A stretch of DNA of 32,130 bases, taken from positions 1 through 32,130 of the forward strand of contig JAFGMM010000347.1 of assembly GCA_016927535.1 (NCBI GenBank), written 5' to 3'. The notes below the pieces were generated by a model. That model was not told the DNA's origin. It searched no databases and saw only the letters and a program-made list of their open reading frames with translations. Shown here piece by piece: positions 23,877 to 32,000 of the stretch (positions are counted from its first letter, which is position 1; every line of letters starts with the position of its first letter). Made by a program: the position numbers and the translations under genes. The DNA comes from Anaerolineae bacterium. Lineage in GTDB: Bacteria; Chloroflexota; Anaerolineae; Aggregatilineales; JAFGMM01.

Positions 23877-24431
23877 TCACTTGAAATACACGCGCATCAC
23901 CAGTTCGCCGAGCGCGACCAAGTCGCCGTCGCGCAGCAGACGGCGGAAATGCGGCGACAGGCGGTGCCCATTCAAAAAGGTGCCGTTGGAACTGTCCAAA
24001 TCCTCGATGGTCACGCCGTTATTGCTCCAACTGATGATCGCATGCCGCCGTGACACGCCCAACTTGAGCGCATCGTAGGGGGTAAGCTCAACCTCCGGCT
24101 CAAAGCCGATGCGCGGGTCGGCGCGCCCCAGGATCACCGGCGCGTCGAACATATCAATCTCAAAGCGTCGGTTGGAATCTTGCAGATGCAAAATAACCTG
24201 GTCGGGAGTGCCGAAGCCGGGCACCCAGGCCGGCGCGGGCCGGTCTGCGATATCCGGCGAGGTGTCGTTGGGCGGCAGATCATTCAATATGGCGTGCGCA
24301 GACGAGTTTGCCGCCATACACTGAGACGTTTCGACAGACGTTTCTTCCTTGCGAATGAACGGCTCACCGCACTCTTCACAAAACATCATGCCTTCGAGAT
24401 TATTATGTCCGCAGTTTGGGCAACGAATCAT
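23877..24431 (-). CDS. Zinc-ribbon and FHA-domain protein
   Basis: A 184-residue protein. Residues 4-21 are a zinc ribbon (CPNC ... CEEC). Residues ~27-78 are a flexible, polar linker. Residues ~80-183 are an FHA domain with the phosphothreonine-binding residues: GR (102-103), SRRH (127-130) and SSNGTFLNG (147-155). FHA domains bind phosphothreonine peptides, usually products of Ser/Thr kinases. No kinase is in the window. The start is ATG 24431 with only a distant GGAG. A good terminator follows the gene. A small membrane protein gene lies 136 nt upstream on the same strand. Confidence 0.9.
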   Translation of the reverse strand: MIRCPNCGHNNLEGMMFCEECGEPFIRKEETSVETSQCMAANSSAHAILNDLPPNDTSPDIADRPAPAWVPGFGTPDQVILHLQDSNRRFEIDMFDAPVILGRADPRIGFEPEVELTPYDALKLGVSRRHAIISWSNNGVTIEDLDSSNGTFLNGHRLSPHFRRLLRDGDLVALGELVMRVYFK

Positions 24432-24501
24432 CTTGGGCGTTTACTCTCCGCTGAGCATACCACAATATACTACCAAGATAACGTCAACAGAAGCAACAAA
24501 G

Positions 24502-24526
24502 CGCCGGGGCATGTATGACCCCGGCG
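24502..24526 (-). terminator. Hairpin after the small acidic membrane protein gene
   Basis: Arms CGCCGGGG (24502-24509) and CCCCGGCG (24519-24526) form an 8-bp GC stem with a 9-nt loop. On the minus strand it is followed by a moderately T-rich stretch (GCTTTGTTGCTTC). The tract is not strong, so some read-through to the FHA gene is likely. Confidence 0.45.
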
Positions 24527-24567
24527 GTTCCAGTGGCTTCGCCACGCATCATTCAACACTGCGCTCT

Positions 24568-24795
24568 CTAGATGTTAATGCGGCCCAGCGCGAGCAGCAG
24601 CATACACCCGACAACGGTCACATCCAGGAACAGAAAAACCGATAACACCAAACGCTGCGCGGGCGTCAGTCCAAATAGTAAATCATCTTCCGCTGCCGCA
24701 GCCTGGACGACATCGGCGTCGTCGAACACGGCTCCAAGTTCGTCTTCATCTTCCTCGTCATCGCCCATTGCGTCCCGGCGCAAACGGTCTAACAT
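24568..24795 (-). CDS. Small acidic single-pass membrane protein
   Basis: A 75-residue protein that I do not recognise. A short basic start (MLDRLRRDAM) is followed by a very acidic segment (11-41, with DDEEDEDE). A helix GLTPAQRLVL leads into one transmembrane segment at about 50-72. The call rests on a strong Shine-Dalgarno (GGGGAGGTG, 5 nt before ATG 24795), a good promoter, and the sensible topology. It precedes the FHA protein gene and may share its regulation. It could be a partner or a membrane tether. Confidence 0.7.
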   Translation of the reverse strand: MLDRLRRDAMGDDEEDEDELGAVFDDADVVQAAAAEDDLLFGLTPAQRLVLSVFLFLDVTVVGCMLLLALGRINI

Positions 24796-24822
24796 TGCCA
24801 CCTCCCCTTAATATGTATGTAT

Positions 24823-24850
24823 ATTATACGCGGCCTGGGGGTCATGTGAC
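24823..24850 (-). promoter_or_regulatory. Promoter of small membrane protein gene
   Basis: On the minus strand GTCACA (24845-24850) and a perfect TATAAT (24823-24828) are 16 nt apart, giving a leader of about 20 nt that holds the Shine-Dalgarno. Confidence 0.55.
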
Positions 24851-24882
24851 TTCTCACAGCTTACATGAAATCATCCAGGGTG

Positions 24883-26094
24883 TCAATCTGCCGGCAGCGT
24901 CAAACTCTCGATGGCGCGCGGGTAGTAGGTCAACATTTCGACGCCATCCCCCGTAATGACCACCGTGTCCGAATGGCGGAACCCGCCGACGCCCGGCACG
25001 TACAACCCCGGCTCCACGGTGAAAACCATCCCCGGCTTGAGCACGGTCGTATCGCCCTTGTCGAGGAACGGCCCTTCGTGGTAGCGCAGCCCGATGCAGT
25101 GCCCGCTGTGGTGCTTCCAGTAGGGCATCAAGTCGTGTTTCTCGAAGTACGCGCGCACCGCCAAATCTACATCGGCGCAGCGCTTGCCCGGCGCCAGCGC
25201 ACCCAGCGCGGTATCTTGCAGCGCGACCATGTGGTCAAAGAAGCGCCGCTGCTCACCGCTTGGCGGCCCGATGAACATGGTGCGCTCAAGCTCCGAGAGA
25301 TAGCCCCACACCGCCGCCGCCGCGCCCGTGACCAGGGTATCGCCCGCCTGGAAGGTGAGGTTGTTCGCCAGGGCGTGCGGGATCGCGGCGTTGCGCCCGA
25401 TCTGCCCGCGATAGCCCGCGAACGCGCCGCCGATGCCCAGGCCGCTGCTCGCGGCGCGGTAGATCGGGCCGATGGCGTCGAGCATGGCGCGCGTGGCCTC
25501 GTTGCTGGCGCGCGCCGTGACCTCGGTCTCGGTGAGGCCGGCGCGCGTGTAGCGCTGGAGCAGGGTATGCGCCAGGTTTCCCCAGCGCACGCTCTCTTTG
25601 ATCAATTCGATCTCGGCGGGCGACTTGACCGCCATCTGGTCTTCGATGAACGCGCGCGCCTGGTGAATATCCACCTTCGCTGCTTCCGAGAGCGCCGGCC
25701 CGCGATAGCCCAATATCCACGGGTAGCCGTCCGCATCGGCAAGCGTGCGCCCGCCGATGCCCATCGCCTTGAGCATGTCGGCGAGCACGAACATCGGATG
25801 CGGGTCGTCGGGGTATTCGAGATAGTGCGATACGCGCTCGACCAATGCGTTAGCCTGCGCGTGCTCAAGCTCCAGGCGTGGGACGAACAGCCCGCGCTCG
25901 CCTTTTGCGTTCATCGCAAAGGCCATCGGGCGCTCGGTGGGGATGAACGTGAAGCCGGTGTAATACTTGATGTAATCCGCATCGAACAGCACGACGCCGC
26001 TGGCGCTCGCTGCTTCGACGTGTTCGAGCAGCGCATCGCAGCGGGCGCGGTGTTCTTCGTCGCGGATGCGGAGTTGGGTGGTTTTGATGGTCAT
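24883..26094 (-). CDS. M24-family (pita-bread) protein, creatinase-like
   Basis: A 403-residue protein: N-terminal creatinase-type domain (about 1-165) and C-terminal M24 pita-bread domain (about 170-400). Family landmarks are HHSGHCIGLRYHEGP, VFTVEPGLY and GGFRHSDTVVI. Of the five metal ligands of M24 aminopeptidases, the His and the EPG Glu are present. The two Asp positions appear as Gly and Glu (GYLSELERT), and the last Glu position is Ser (RHSDT). The LERT form resembles creatinase, which works without metal. It may thus be a C-N hydrolase rather than a Xaa-Pro peptidase. Its ATG lies 3 nt after the stop of the nuclease-family gene, so the two share a transcript. Confidence 0.85.
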   Translation of the reverse strand: MTIKTTQLRIRDEEHRARCDALLEHVEAASASGVVLFDADYIKYYTGFTFIPTERPMAFAMNAKGERGLFVPRLELEHAQANALVERVSHYLEYPDDPHPMFVLADMLKAMGIGGRTLADADGYPWILGYRGPALSEAAKVDIHQARAFIEDQMAVKSPAEIELIKESVRWGNLAHTLLQRYTRAGLTETEVTARASNEATRAMLDAIGPIYRAASSGLGIGGAFAGYRGQIGRNAAIPHALANNLTFQAGDTLVTGAAAAVWGYLSELERTMFIGPPSGEQRRFFDHMVALQDTALGALAPGKRCADVDLAVRAYFEKHDLMPYWKHHSGHCIGLRYHEGPFLDKGDTTVLKPGMVFTVEPGLYVPGVGGFRHSDTVVITGDGVEMLTYYPRAIESLTLPAD

Positions 26095-26097
26095 AGA

Positions 26098-27315
26098 TCA
26101 GGCTCCTTCGTCTAAAGCAACATCAGGTAGCTCCACGTTTTGTATGGACTGAGTGAGTGTGGGTAAATCACTCTTTACGAAGTGGTCCCACGCTCGATCT
26201 ATCTTAGCCAACAAATCTTCGGCAGCGGTATCCTCATAATCTTGTCTCTTTAGAATTTTAGCGCCCCAGATTCTTGTGAACTTGGCTCTAAAGCGCGGAT
26301 TAGCGCCTACAAATGTCCTAGGATCTGACCGCGCAAAGTTATAAAGCGCCTGTCTGATTTCGGGTTTGCCCGGTCCTATCACCAAGTTGAGCAGGAGCTG
26401 GTCCCGCAAATTGACGAACTCAAAACGCAGAATGCGCCTATTTGTAGACCACCCTTCGCCGCCGGTTAGTGATGCAACTTCGCTCCAACCATTAGGAATA
26501 AAGCCAACATAAGATTTCGTTATGACATCTTTAACAAGACCATCCGTCCGCTCAATAAGTGTAACCAAATAGTCAGCGATTTGCCGCTGCGTGTCTGGAC
26601 GACACTCTAAGATCAAATCCATCGCGCGCTTGTGCCGCCTATAAATCTTCCGGGCAAGTTCGGCAATGTCTGAGTCGCTCACGATATACCTCCGTAACAT
26701 CGTTACATAGTGAGCCATCAGTGTACGCACGTCCGGCCCTATGATGGACGCCTCGGTTTCCAACAAAGCATCTATAATTTCGACGACGACACCATAGCTC
26801 ATCGGGATATAGCTCGCATCCGACGGCGGGTCGCCTTCAGGCGTAAGAAAGATGAAAATCTGCCGGGCATCGGGAAAATGCTGCTCGACAATTTTGCGAT
26901 AGCGCGCAAGTTGGTCGCCATGTTCACCGCTATCGACTTTGTTTTCGATGGCACAGACCAGCCCATTTTGCGCCGAGTCGTCGATGAAAATGTCAACACA
27001 TTGCCACTCAGTTTGCACCGCCGCCGTATCCATGTCGATGGTATCAACTTCAACCGGGCTGATGGGCGGCTCTTCCGCGTCGATAAGCGCGCGCATGAGA
27101 AAGCGCTTGAGGAAGCTGTCGCCCAGGCCATGGCTTTGACTGGGGTCAAGCAGGAACGCCAGGAAATACGAATGCCGCAGCTCCTGCCGCACCGGCCCAA
27201 CCGCCTCAAAAATATTGAACTCACCAAGCAGCATTTCCAGCCGGTTAAGGTCCGGGTTGTTGATGACCAGCGCTTCAAGTTCTTTGGCGCGGTCTTCGCC
27301 GTGAGTATCGCTCAT
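26098..27315 (-). CDS. PD-(D/E)XK nuclease superfamily protein (PDDEXK_4-like)
   Basis: A 405-residue protein. The N-terminal region has the family pattern RHSYFLAFLLDPSQSHGLGD (47-66). The nuclease core follows: E103 (TEW), D108 (CVDIFI), and E124-x-K126 in AIENKV, with the supporting EHGDQLARY (131-139). The catalytic set is complete. Members are metal-dependent nucleases, often near phage-defence or mobile genes, and few have a tested function. Residues ~185-405 are a C-terminal domain without a motif I know. AGGAGGTG precedes ATG 27315 by about 5 nt. GC content is lower than in the flanking mannosidase and M24 genes, suggesting separate acquisition. Confidence 0.88.
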   Translation of the reverse strand: MSDTHGEDRAKELEALVINNPDLNRLEMLLGEFNIFEAVGPVRQELRHSYFLAFLLDPSQSHGLGDSFLKRFLMRALIDAEEPPISPVEVDTIDMDTAAVQTEWQCVDIFIDDSAQNGLVCAIENKVDSGEHGDQLARYRKIVEQHFPDARQIFIFLTPEGDPPSDASYIPMSYGVVVEIIDALLETEASIIGPDVRTLMAHYVTMLRRYIVSDSDIAELARKIYRRHKRAMDLILECRPDTQRQIADYLVTLIERTDGLVKDVITKSYVGFIPNGWSEVASLTGGEGWSTNRRILRFEFVNLRDQLLLNLVIGPGKPEIRQALYNFARSDPRTFVGANPRFRAKFTRIWGAKILKRQDYEDTAAEDLLAKIDRAWDHFVKSDLPTLTQSIQNVELPDVALDEGA

Positions 27316-27351
27316 GGGTTCACCTCCTACGCATACACACCTGTCATGCTA

Positions 27352-27389
27352 TCCTATCCCAATCGGGTACATCCCCGATTGGGATAGGA
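27352..27389 (-). terminator. Perfect 16-bp hairpin between mannosidase and nuclease genes
   Basis: Arms at 27352-27367 and 27374-27389 (TCCTATCCCAATCGGG and its exact complement) enclose a 6-nt loop. It lies just after the mannosidase stop on the minus strand. A T-tract is missing, so it may stop transcription weakly, protect the 3' end, or act as a leader hairpin of the nuclease gene. Confidence 0.55.
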
Positions 27390-27402
27390 ATTGAGGGTGG
27401 GT

Positions 27403-30400
27403 CTATGCCGGCAGCAGCCGCACCGTCACAATCTGGTACGGCTTGACGTGCAGCGTCACCGTCGCACTCTCGACCTCAAGCTCTTCTTGATTCACTTCGA
27501 GCAGGTTGGCGCGCCACGCCTTCGCCACGTCGAAGCCCGCCGTCAGCGTGACCGGGCCGCGCATACGCCGGCTCTCGTAGAAGCGCACGATGATCCCTTC
27601 GCCGTCTTCGGCGCGCTTGACCGTCTCGATGACGATGTTATCGCGGTCCGCCGTGACCAGCCCATCGAGTGCGGGGTCGGCGGCGGCGCTCGGTTCGCCC
27701 GCGCCTCTGCCGTCAACTGCGATGATCGGGTCGTTCAGCGCGTAGGCCGCCGCGACCGTCTCGGCGCCCCATTCGCCGTTGTGCGGCAGCAGGCTGTACG
27801 CAAAGCGGTGCTCGCCCTGGTCGGCCTGCGGGTCGGGGCTGGTGGTGCCGCGCAGCAGGCTGATGCGCATCACATTGCCGTGGATATCGTGCCCGTACTT
27901 GCAGTCGTTCAACAGGCTCACACCGTAGCCGCCTTCGCTCAGGTCAACCCACTTCTGCGCGGCGGTCTCGAAGCGCGCCCAATCCCAACTGGTGTTGGTG
28001 TGCGTCGGGCGCTGCACGCTGCCCCACTGAATCTCGTAGGTTGCGACCGGCGAGAGCACATCGACCGGGAAAGCCACTTTCAGCAAGACCTTGCGCTCGC
28101 GCCAATCAATCTTCGTGTCGAAGTCCAGGCGCGCGCCGGTGAAGCTCAACGCGACGCGCTGCGTATACTCGCTGTGCAGGATGCGCCGCTTGATCTCGAT
28201 AGCGCCGTGCAGCGGGCCGGCCTCCACCACCTCGACCGACGACGCCGGCTCGGCGAGCCACATCTTGTCGTCGTAGAAGAGGTCGATATCCCACGCATCC
28301 CAGTTGATCGGGCGGTCTTCGAACGCCTGGAACTGGTTGGCAATCGCGCCCTCCGGCAGCGCTTCACGCTTGGCGACCTTGTCGTAGATGCGGGTGATAT
28401 CGCCGGCCGCGTTCAACTCGACGCGGATGCAGTCGTTTTCGAGCAGGGTTGGCGTCACGGTCAAGCCGGCGTCGGCGGGCAGTGCGCCGCCGTCTTTGAG
28501 CGCCAGCGGCGTTACACTCAGCGGCGCGAGCGCGCGCGGCGCAATCCACACACCGCCATCGGTGGCCTGCGCCAGGACCGGCCGGCCGTCGGCGCGCTCC
28601 AGGTGTTTGTCGCCGGGCACCTCGCCGGGCCAGAAAACCAGGTCTTCGCGGCAGAACGACGTCGGGTTGACCAGCAGCACGTCGCCGGGCACTCGCGCCG
28701 CGATCACTTCGAGCGCGGCGTCGCGCGCCTCGGTCGCCATTCGCTGCACTTCGCCGTACTGTTGCAGCGACTCGACATAAACCGGCGTGATGCTGCTGCC
28801 GGGGATGATGTCGTGGAACTGGTTCAGACAGACCAGCTCCCATGCCTTCTGGAAAGTCTCGGCGGGATAGGCGTAGTCCGGGTCGAGCACGCTGGCAAGC
28901 GCTGCGACGAACTCGGCGTCGTGCAGCGCAAACTCGCTCTTGCGGTTGGCGCGCTTGTTGCGAGATTGCGTGGTGTAGGTGCCCCGGTGAATCTCAAGGT
29001 AAAGTTCGCCGTTCCAGGTGGGCAGGCTAGCGCCGGCTTCCTCTTCCATCCGGCGGAAGAAATCGCCCACCTTGCCGCACTGCACGCGCGGCGTAGCCGG
29101 GAAGTTCGTCATCGCGCGGATATTCTCCAGCATCTCGCGCGTCGGGCCGCCGCCGCCGTCGCCGTAGCCGTAGCTCATCAACAAGGTTTGTTGGGCCTCT
29201 TTCTGCTGGAAGCGCCGCCAGGTCTCGTGGATTTCGGCGGGCGTGGCGGTCGCGTTGTAGTTGCCGACGAACTGCGAGCCGGGGTAGTTGGTGGTGCTGA
29301 AGTGGGTGAGGATGCGCGTGCCGTCCAATCCCTGCCACCAGAAGCTGTCATAGGGCAGGCGGTTGTACAGGTTCCAGCCGATCTTGATGGTGAAGAAGTA
29401 CTTCAAGCCGGCCTCTTTGATAAGCTGCGGCAGGCTCCAGGCATAGCCGAACACGTCGGGCAGCCACAGCACGGGCGACATAGCGTCCGGGCCGAAGTGT
29501 CTATTGAAGTAGCCGGCGCCGAGCAAGAACTGCCGCGCCAGCGACTCGGCGCCGGTGACGTTGCAGTCCATCTCGACCCACGTCCCGCCGGTCGGCTCCC
29601 AGCGCCCCTCGGCGACCCGCGCCTTGATCGCCTCGAACAGTTCGGGGTAGTCGCCTTCGAGATAGCGGTAAAGCTGCGCCTGGCTCTGGGTGAAGCAGTA
29701 ATCGGGGAATTGTTCCATCAAGCGTATGGCGGTGTGGAAGGTGCGCCCGGATTTGCGCCGGGTCTGGCCCAGCGTCCACAGCCACGCCACGTCGATATGG
29801 GCGTGCCCGGCGCTGACGATATCTACGTCCATCGGCGGGCCGGCCTGCGCGATGCCGGCCTTGAGCGCTTCGTAAGCGGCAGGTACGCTGGCATAGAACG
29901 CATCTTCGCCCAGCGGCTCGCGCGTGTCCAGTATTTTGAACGCTTCGTCGAGCGCGTTGAGCAGCAAGCTTTTCGCCGGGCCGCTGTCGTCCTCCAGCGC
30001 TTCGGCCACGCCCAGCGCAATACGCGCCAGTACGATAAAATCGCGCGTGGGCTGGTCGATCTGGACGAGCGCGCACGGGCGCATTAGCAGTTTGGTATCG
30101 GTTGTCCACTCCATCAGGCCGGTCCAGCCGTGCAGCGCCAGCGTATGCGTCTTGCCGTCGCGCCACTGCACCGGCAGGCGGATCTCCTGGTGGTGCCGGT
30201 CGGCGGCGGCGTAGGGCGCGCCGTCGATATAGGCGAGCGTTTCGGGATGGCTAAAGTCGCCGGCCTCGCCCAGCGGCAGATACAGCGCGACCGGCGCGCC
30301 GGCCCATTCGGCGGGCGCCTCGAACGTAGTGCGCATGGCAAAGTCGGTAAAGGGCGCGCCCCAATACATCCCCGGCTTGACGATCTCCCAAGCGCCGTCG

Positions 30401-30555
30401 TCCACATCTGGGCCGACGGGCGGGTTTTCCAACGGGGAATTGAGGGTCGTATACCGGAACGGCGGCAGCGGCTTGCGACGACGGTAAACCAACGGTTCAA
30501 TAATTTCGAGACGGGTCCCGATTTTCCGGGCCGTCCAGCGGGTCTGGTGTTTCAA
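27403..30555 (-). CDS. Alpha-mannosidase, glycoside hydrolase family 38
   Basis: A 1050-residue cytoplasmic-type class II alpha-mannosidase (no signal peptide), a usual length for the family. Residues ~1-235 are the N-terminal domain. The catalytic domain follows: zinc ligands in GHAHIDVAWLW (H253, D255) and the nucleophile D367 in WLPDVFGY. The alpha-mannosidase middle domain and a beta-sandwich C-terminal part make up the rest. It retains configuration and trims alpha-mannosides. The start is TTG (30555), supported by AGGAGG 5 nt upstream. It is divergent from the LarA-family gene. Confidence 0.95.
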   Translation of the reverse strand: MKHQTRWTARKIGTRLEIIEPLVYRRRKPLPPFRYTTLNSPLENPPVGPDVDDGAWEIVKPGMYWGAPFTDFAMRTTFEAPAEWAGAPVALYLPLGEAGDFSHPETLAYIDGAPYAAADRHHQEIRLPVQWRDGKTHTLALHGWTGLMEWTTDTKLLMRPCALVQIDQPTRDFIVLARIALGVAEALEDDSGPAKSLLLNALDEAFKILDTREPLGEDAFYASVPAAYEALKAGIAQAGPPMDVDIVSAGHAHIDVAWLWTLGQTRRKSGRTFHTAIRLMEQFPDYCFTQSQAQLYRYLEGDYPELFEAIKARVAEGRWEPTGGTWVEMDCNVTGAESLARQFLLGAGYFNRHFGPDAMSPVLWLPDVFGYAWSLPQLIKEAGLKYFFTIKIGWNLYNRLPYDSFWWQGLDGTRILTHFSTTNYPGSQFVGNYNATATPAEIHETWRRFQQKEAQQTLLMSYGYGDGGGGPTREMLENIRAMTNFPATPRVQCGKVGDFFRRMEEEAGASLPTWNGELYLEIHRGTYTTQSRNKRANRKSEFALHDAEFVAALASVLDPDYAYPAETFQKAWELVCLNQFHDIIPGSSITPVYVESLQQYGEVQRMATEARDAALEVIAARVPGDVLLVNPTSFCREDLVFWPGEVPGDKHLERADGRPVLAQATDGGVWIAPRALAPLSVTPLALKDGGALPADAGLTVTPTLLENDCIRVELNAAGDITRIYDKVAKREALPEGAIANQFQAFEDRPINWDAWDIDLFYDDKMWLAEPASSVEVVEAGPLHGAIEIKRRILHSEYTQRVALSFTGARLDFDTKIDWRERKVLLKVAFPVDVLSPVATYEIQWGSVQRPTHTNTSWDWARFETAAQKWVDLSEGGYGVSLLNDCKYGHDIHGNVMRISLLRGTTSPDPQADQGEHRFAYSLLPHNGEWGAETVAAAYALNDPIIAVDGRGAGEPSAAADPALDGLVTADRDNIVIETVKRAEDGEGIIVRFYESRRMRGPVTLTAGFDVAKAWRANLLEVNQEELEVESATVTLHVKPYQIVTVRLLPA

Positions 30556-30581
30556 GACAGCCTCCTGAAGCTTAGTTCGGT

Positions 30582-30611
30582 TTGGTGTGATTGATTTAAC
30601 TGGAGTATAAC
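30582..30611 (+). promoter_or_regulatory. Promoter of LarA-family gene
   Basis: TTGGTG (30582-30587) and TATAAC (30606-30611) are 18 nt apart. The -10 box shares bases with the opposite-strand -10 box of the mannosidase gene. Confidence 0.35.
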
Positions 30612-30633
30612 CTGATACAAAGATTTCGGTCAG
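30604..30633 (-). promoter_or_regulatory. Promoter of alpha-mannosidase gene
   Basis: On the minus strand CTGACC (30628-30633) and TATACT (30604-30609) are 18 nt apart. The leader would be about 40 nt. Confidence 0.4.
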
Positions 30634-30665
30634 CCAAGCGGCGATTATTGTACGAGAGGAAAATC

Positions 30666-31928
30666 ATGTTAGAAGCGAAAGCCACTGCTGAAACCGGGCG
30701 TCTACTCAACCAGAACACCATCCGCAGCGTGCTTGAAACCGGCCTGGGCGGAAAGTTCGCCAGGGCAAAAGTGCTGATCCTCATCCCCGACCACACCCGC
30801 ACCATGCCCATGCCGTTGCTGTTTCGTATGCTCACCGAGATTCTGGCCGACGCGAAGAAGCTCGACTTTATGGTCGCGCTGGGCACCCACCCGCCGCTCA
30901 GCGATGCGTCTCTGCGCAATCTGATCGGCATTTCGCCGCTGGCGCGCCGCGAGCAGTACGCCCATATCGGCCTGCTCAACCATGCCTGGGACAACCCCAA
31001 AGCGCTTGCCAAGATCGGCGTGCTCACCCAGGGCCAGGTGAGAGCCCTGGCCGGGAACGCCTGGCATCCTTCGCTGGGCGAAGATGTGCCGGTGTTTATC
31101 AACAAAAAAGTGCTCGACTACGACCAAATCATCATCCTGGGGCCGACCTTCCCGCACGAGGTCGTCGGGTTTAGCGGCGGCGCCAAGTACTTGTTTCCCG
31201 GCATCGCCGGCCCGGATATGATTAACGCCACCCACTGGCTGGGCGCGCTGATTACCATCATGGACACCATCGGCATCAAACATACGCCGGTCCGCGACAT
31301 GATCCACGCCGCCGCCGCGATGGTCCCGACGCCGATCACACTGGCGAGCCTGGTCGTAGACGGGGAAGGCGTGGCGGGTGTGTTCGTCGGCGACCACATC
31401 GAAGCCTATGAAGCCGCCGCCGACCTCTCGGCGCAGCGCCATATCATCTGGGTCGATAAGCCGTTCGAGCGGGTGCTCTCGTGGGCACCCGCGATGTACG
31501 ACGAACTTTGGACCGGCGCGAAAGCCATGTATAAGCTCGAACCGGCCATCGCCGACGGCGGCGAGGTGATCGTCTACGCGCCGCATCTGGAGACGGTGAG
31601 CCATGTCCACGGCAAGTACATTTATCAAGTCGGCTATCACGTGCGCGATTACTTCCTGGCGCAGTGGGAAGAGTTCAAAAAGATACCGAAGGGTGTGCTT
31701 GCGCACAGCACGCACCTCAAAGGCAGCGGCACCTACACCGGCGGCGTAGAGAAGCCGCGCATCAACGTGACGCTGGCTTCGAGGATACCCGAAAAAGATT
31801 GCGCGCGGCTCAACCTGGGATACATAGATTACGAGGAAATCATACCGGATACTTGGGCCGGCCGCGAAGATGCGGGGATCCTGTTCGTGCCGAAGGCCGG
31901 CGAGATGCTGTACCGGCTGAAAAAGTGA
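30666..31928 (+). CDS. LarA-family nickel-pincer racemase/epimerase
   Basis: A 420-residue protein of the lactate racemase (LarA, DUF2088) superfamily, which uses a nickel-pincer nucleotide to racemise or epimerise 2-hydroxyacids. The key residues can be read: H75 (GTHPP) and H164 (FPHEVVG) as acid/base pair, K174 (GGAKYLFPG) for covalent cofactor attachment, and H190 (NATHW) as nickel ligand. The 164-174-190 spacing equals 174-184-200 in the Lactobacillus plantarum enzyme. The DHTRT motif is at 42-46. The start is ATG 30666 with AGAGGA upstream. The cofactor-making genes larB, larC and larE are not in the window. A sugar-acid substrate is possible next to a mannosidase, but this is a guess. 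Confidence 0.88.
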   Translation: MLEAKATAETGRLLNQNTIRSVLETGLGGKFARAKVLILIPDHTRTMPMPLLFRMLTEILADAKKLDFMVALGTHPPLSDASLRNLIGISPLARREQYAHIGLLNHAWDNPKALAKIGVLTQGQVRALAGNAWHPSLGEDVPVFINKKVLDYDQIIILGPTFPHEVVGFSGGAKYLFPGIAGPDMINATHWLGALITIMDTIGIKHTPVRDMIHAAAAMVPTPITLASLVVDGEGVAGVFVGDHIEAYEAAADLSAQRHIIWVDKPFERVLSWAPAMYDELWTGAKAMYKLEPAIADGGEVIVYAPHLETVSHVHGKYIYQVGYHVRDYFLAQWEEFKKIPKGVLAHSTHLKGSGTYTGGVEKPRINVTLASRIPEKDCARLNLGYIDYEEIIPDTWAGREDAGILFVPKAGEMLYRLKK

Positions 31929-31954
31929 TTGCAGTCTACACCGATAGCTCCCAG

Positions 31955-32000
31955 GCCTAAATTTGGCCCCAATTAGGCTACATTTTGCTTTTGCTTTTGC
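31955..32000 (+). terminator. Probable terminator of LarA-family gene
   Basis: GCCTAA (31955-31960) pairs with TTAGGC (31973-31978), with inner TTGG/CCAA pairs and a 2-nt bulge. A T-rich tail with three TTTTGC units follows. Position, 27 nt past the stop, is right, though the stem is short. Confidence 0.5.

Noticed and set aside
24432-24486. Separate promoter for the FHA gene
   Set aside because: On the minus strand TTGACG is visible, but the nearest -10-like boxes (TATATT, TATGCT) are at 12 and 22 nt, outside the functional range.
24865-26115. 416-codon open frame on the plus strand
   Set aside because: It is antisense to the M24 gene, has no motif, and lacks a Shine-Dalgarno.
27391-30087. 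898-codon open frame on the plus strand
   Set aside because: It is antisense to the clearly recognised GH38 mannosidase, with Arg/Gln/Val-rich composition, and has no family motif.
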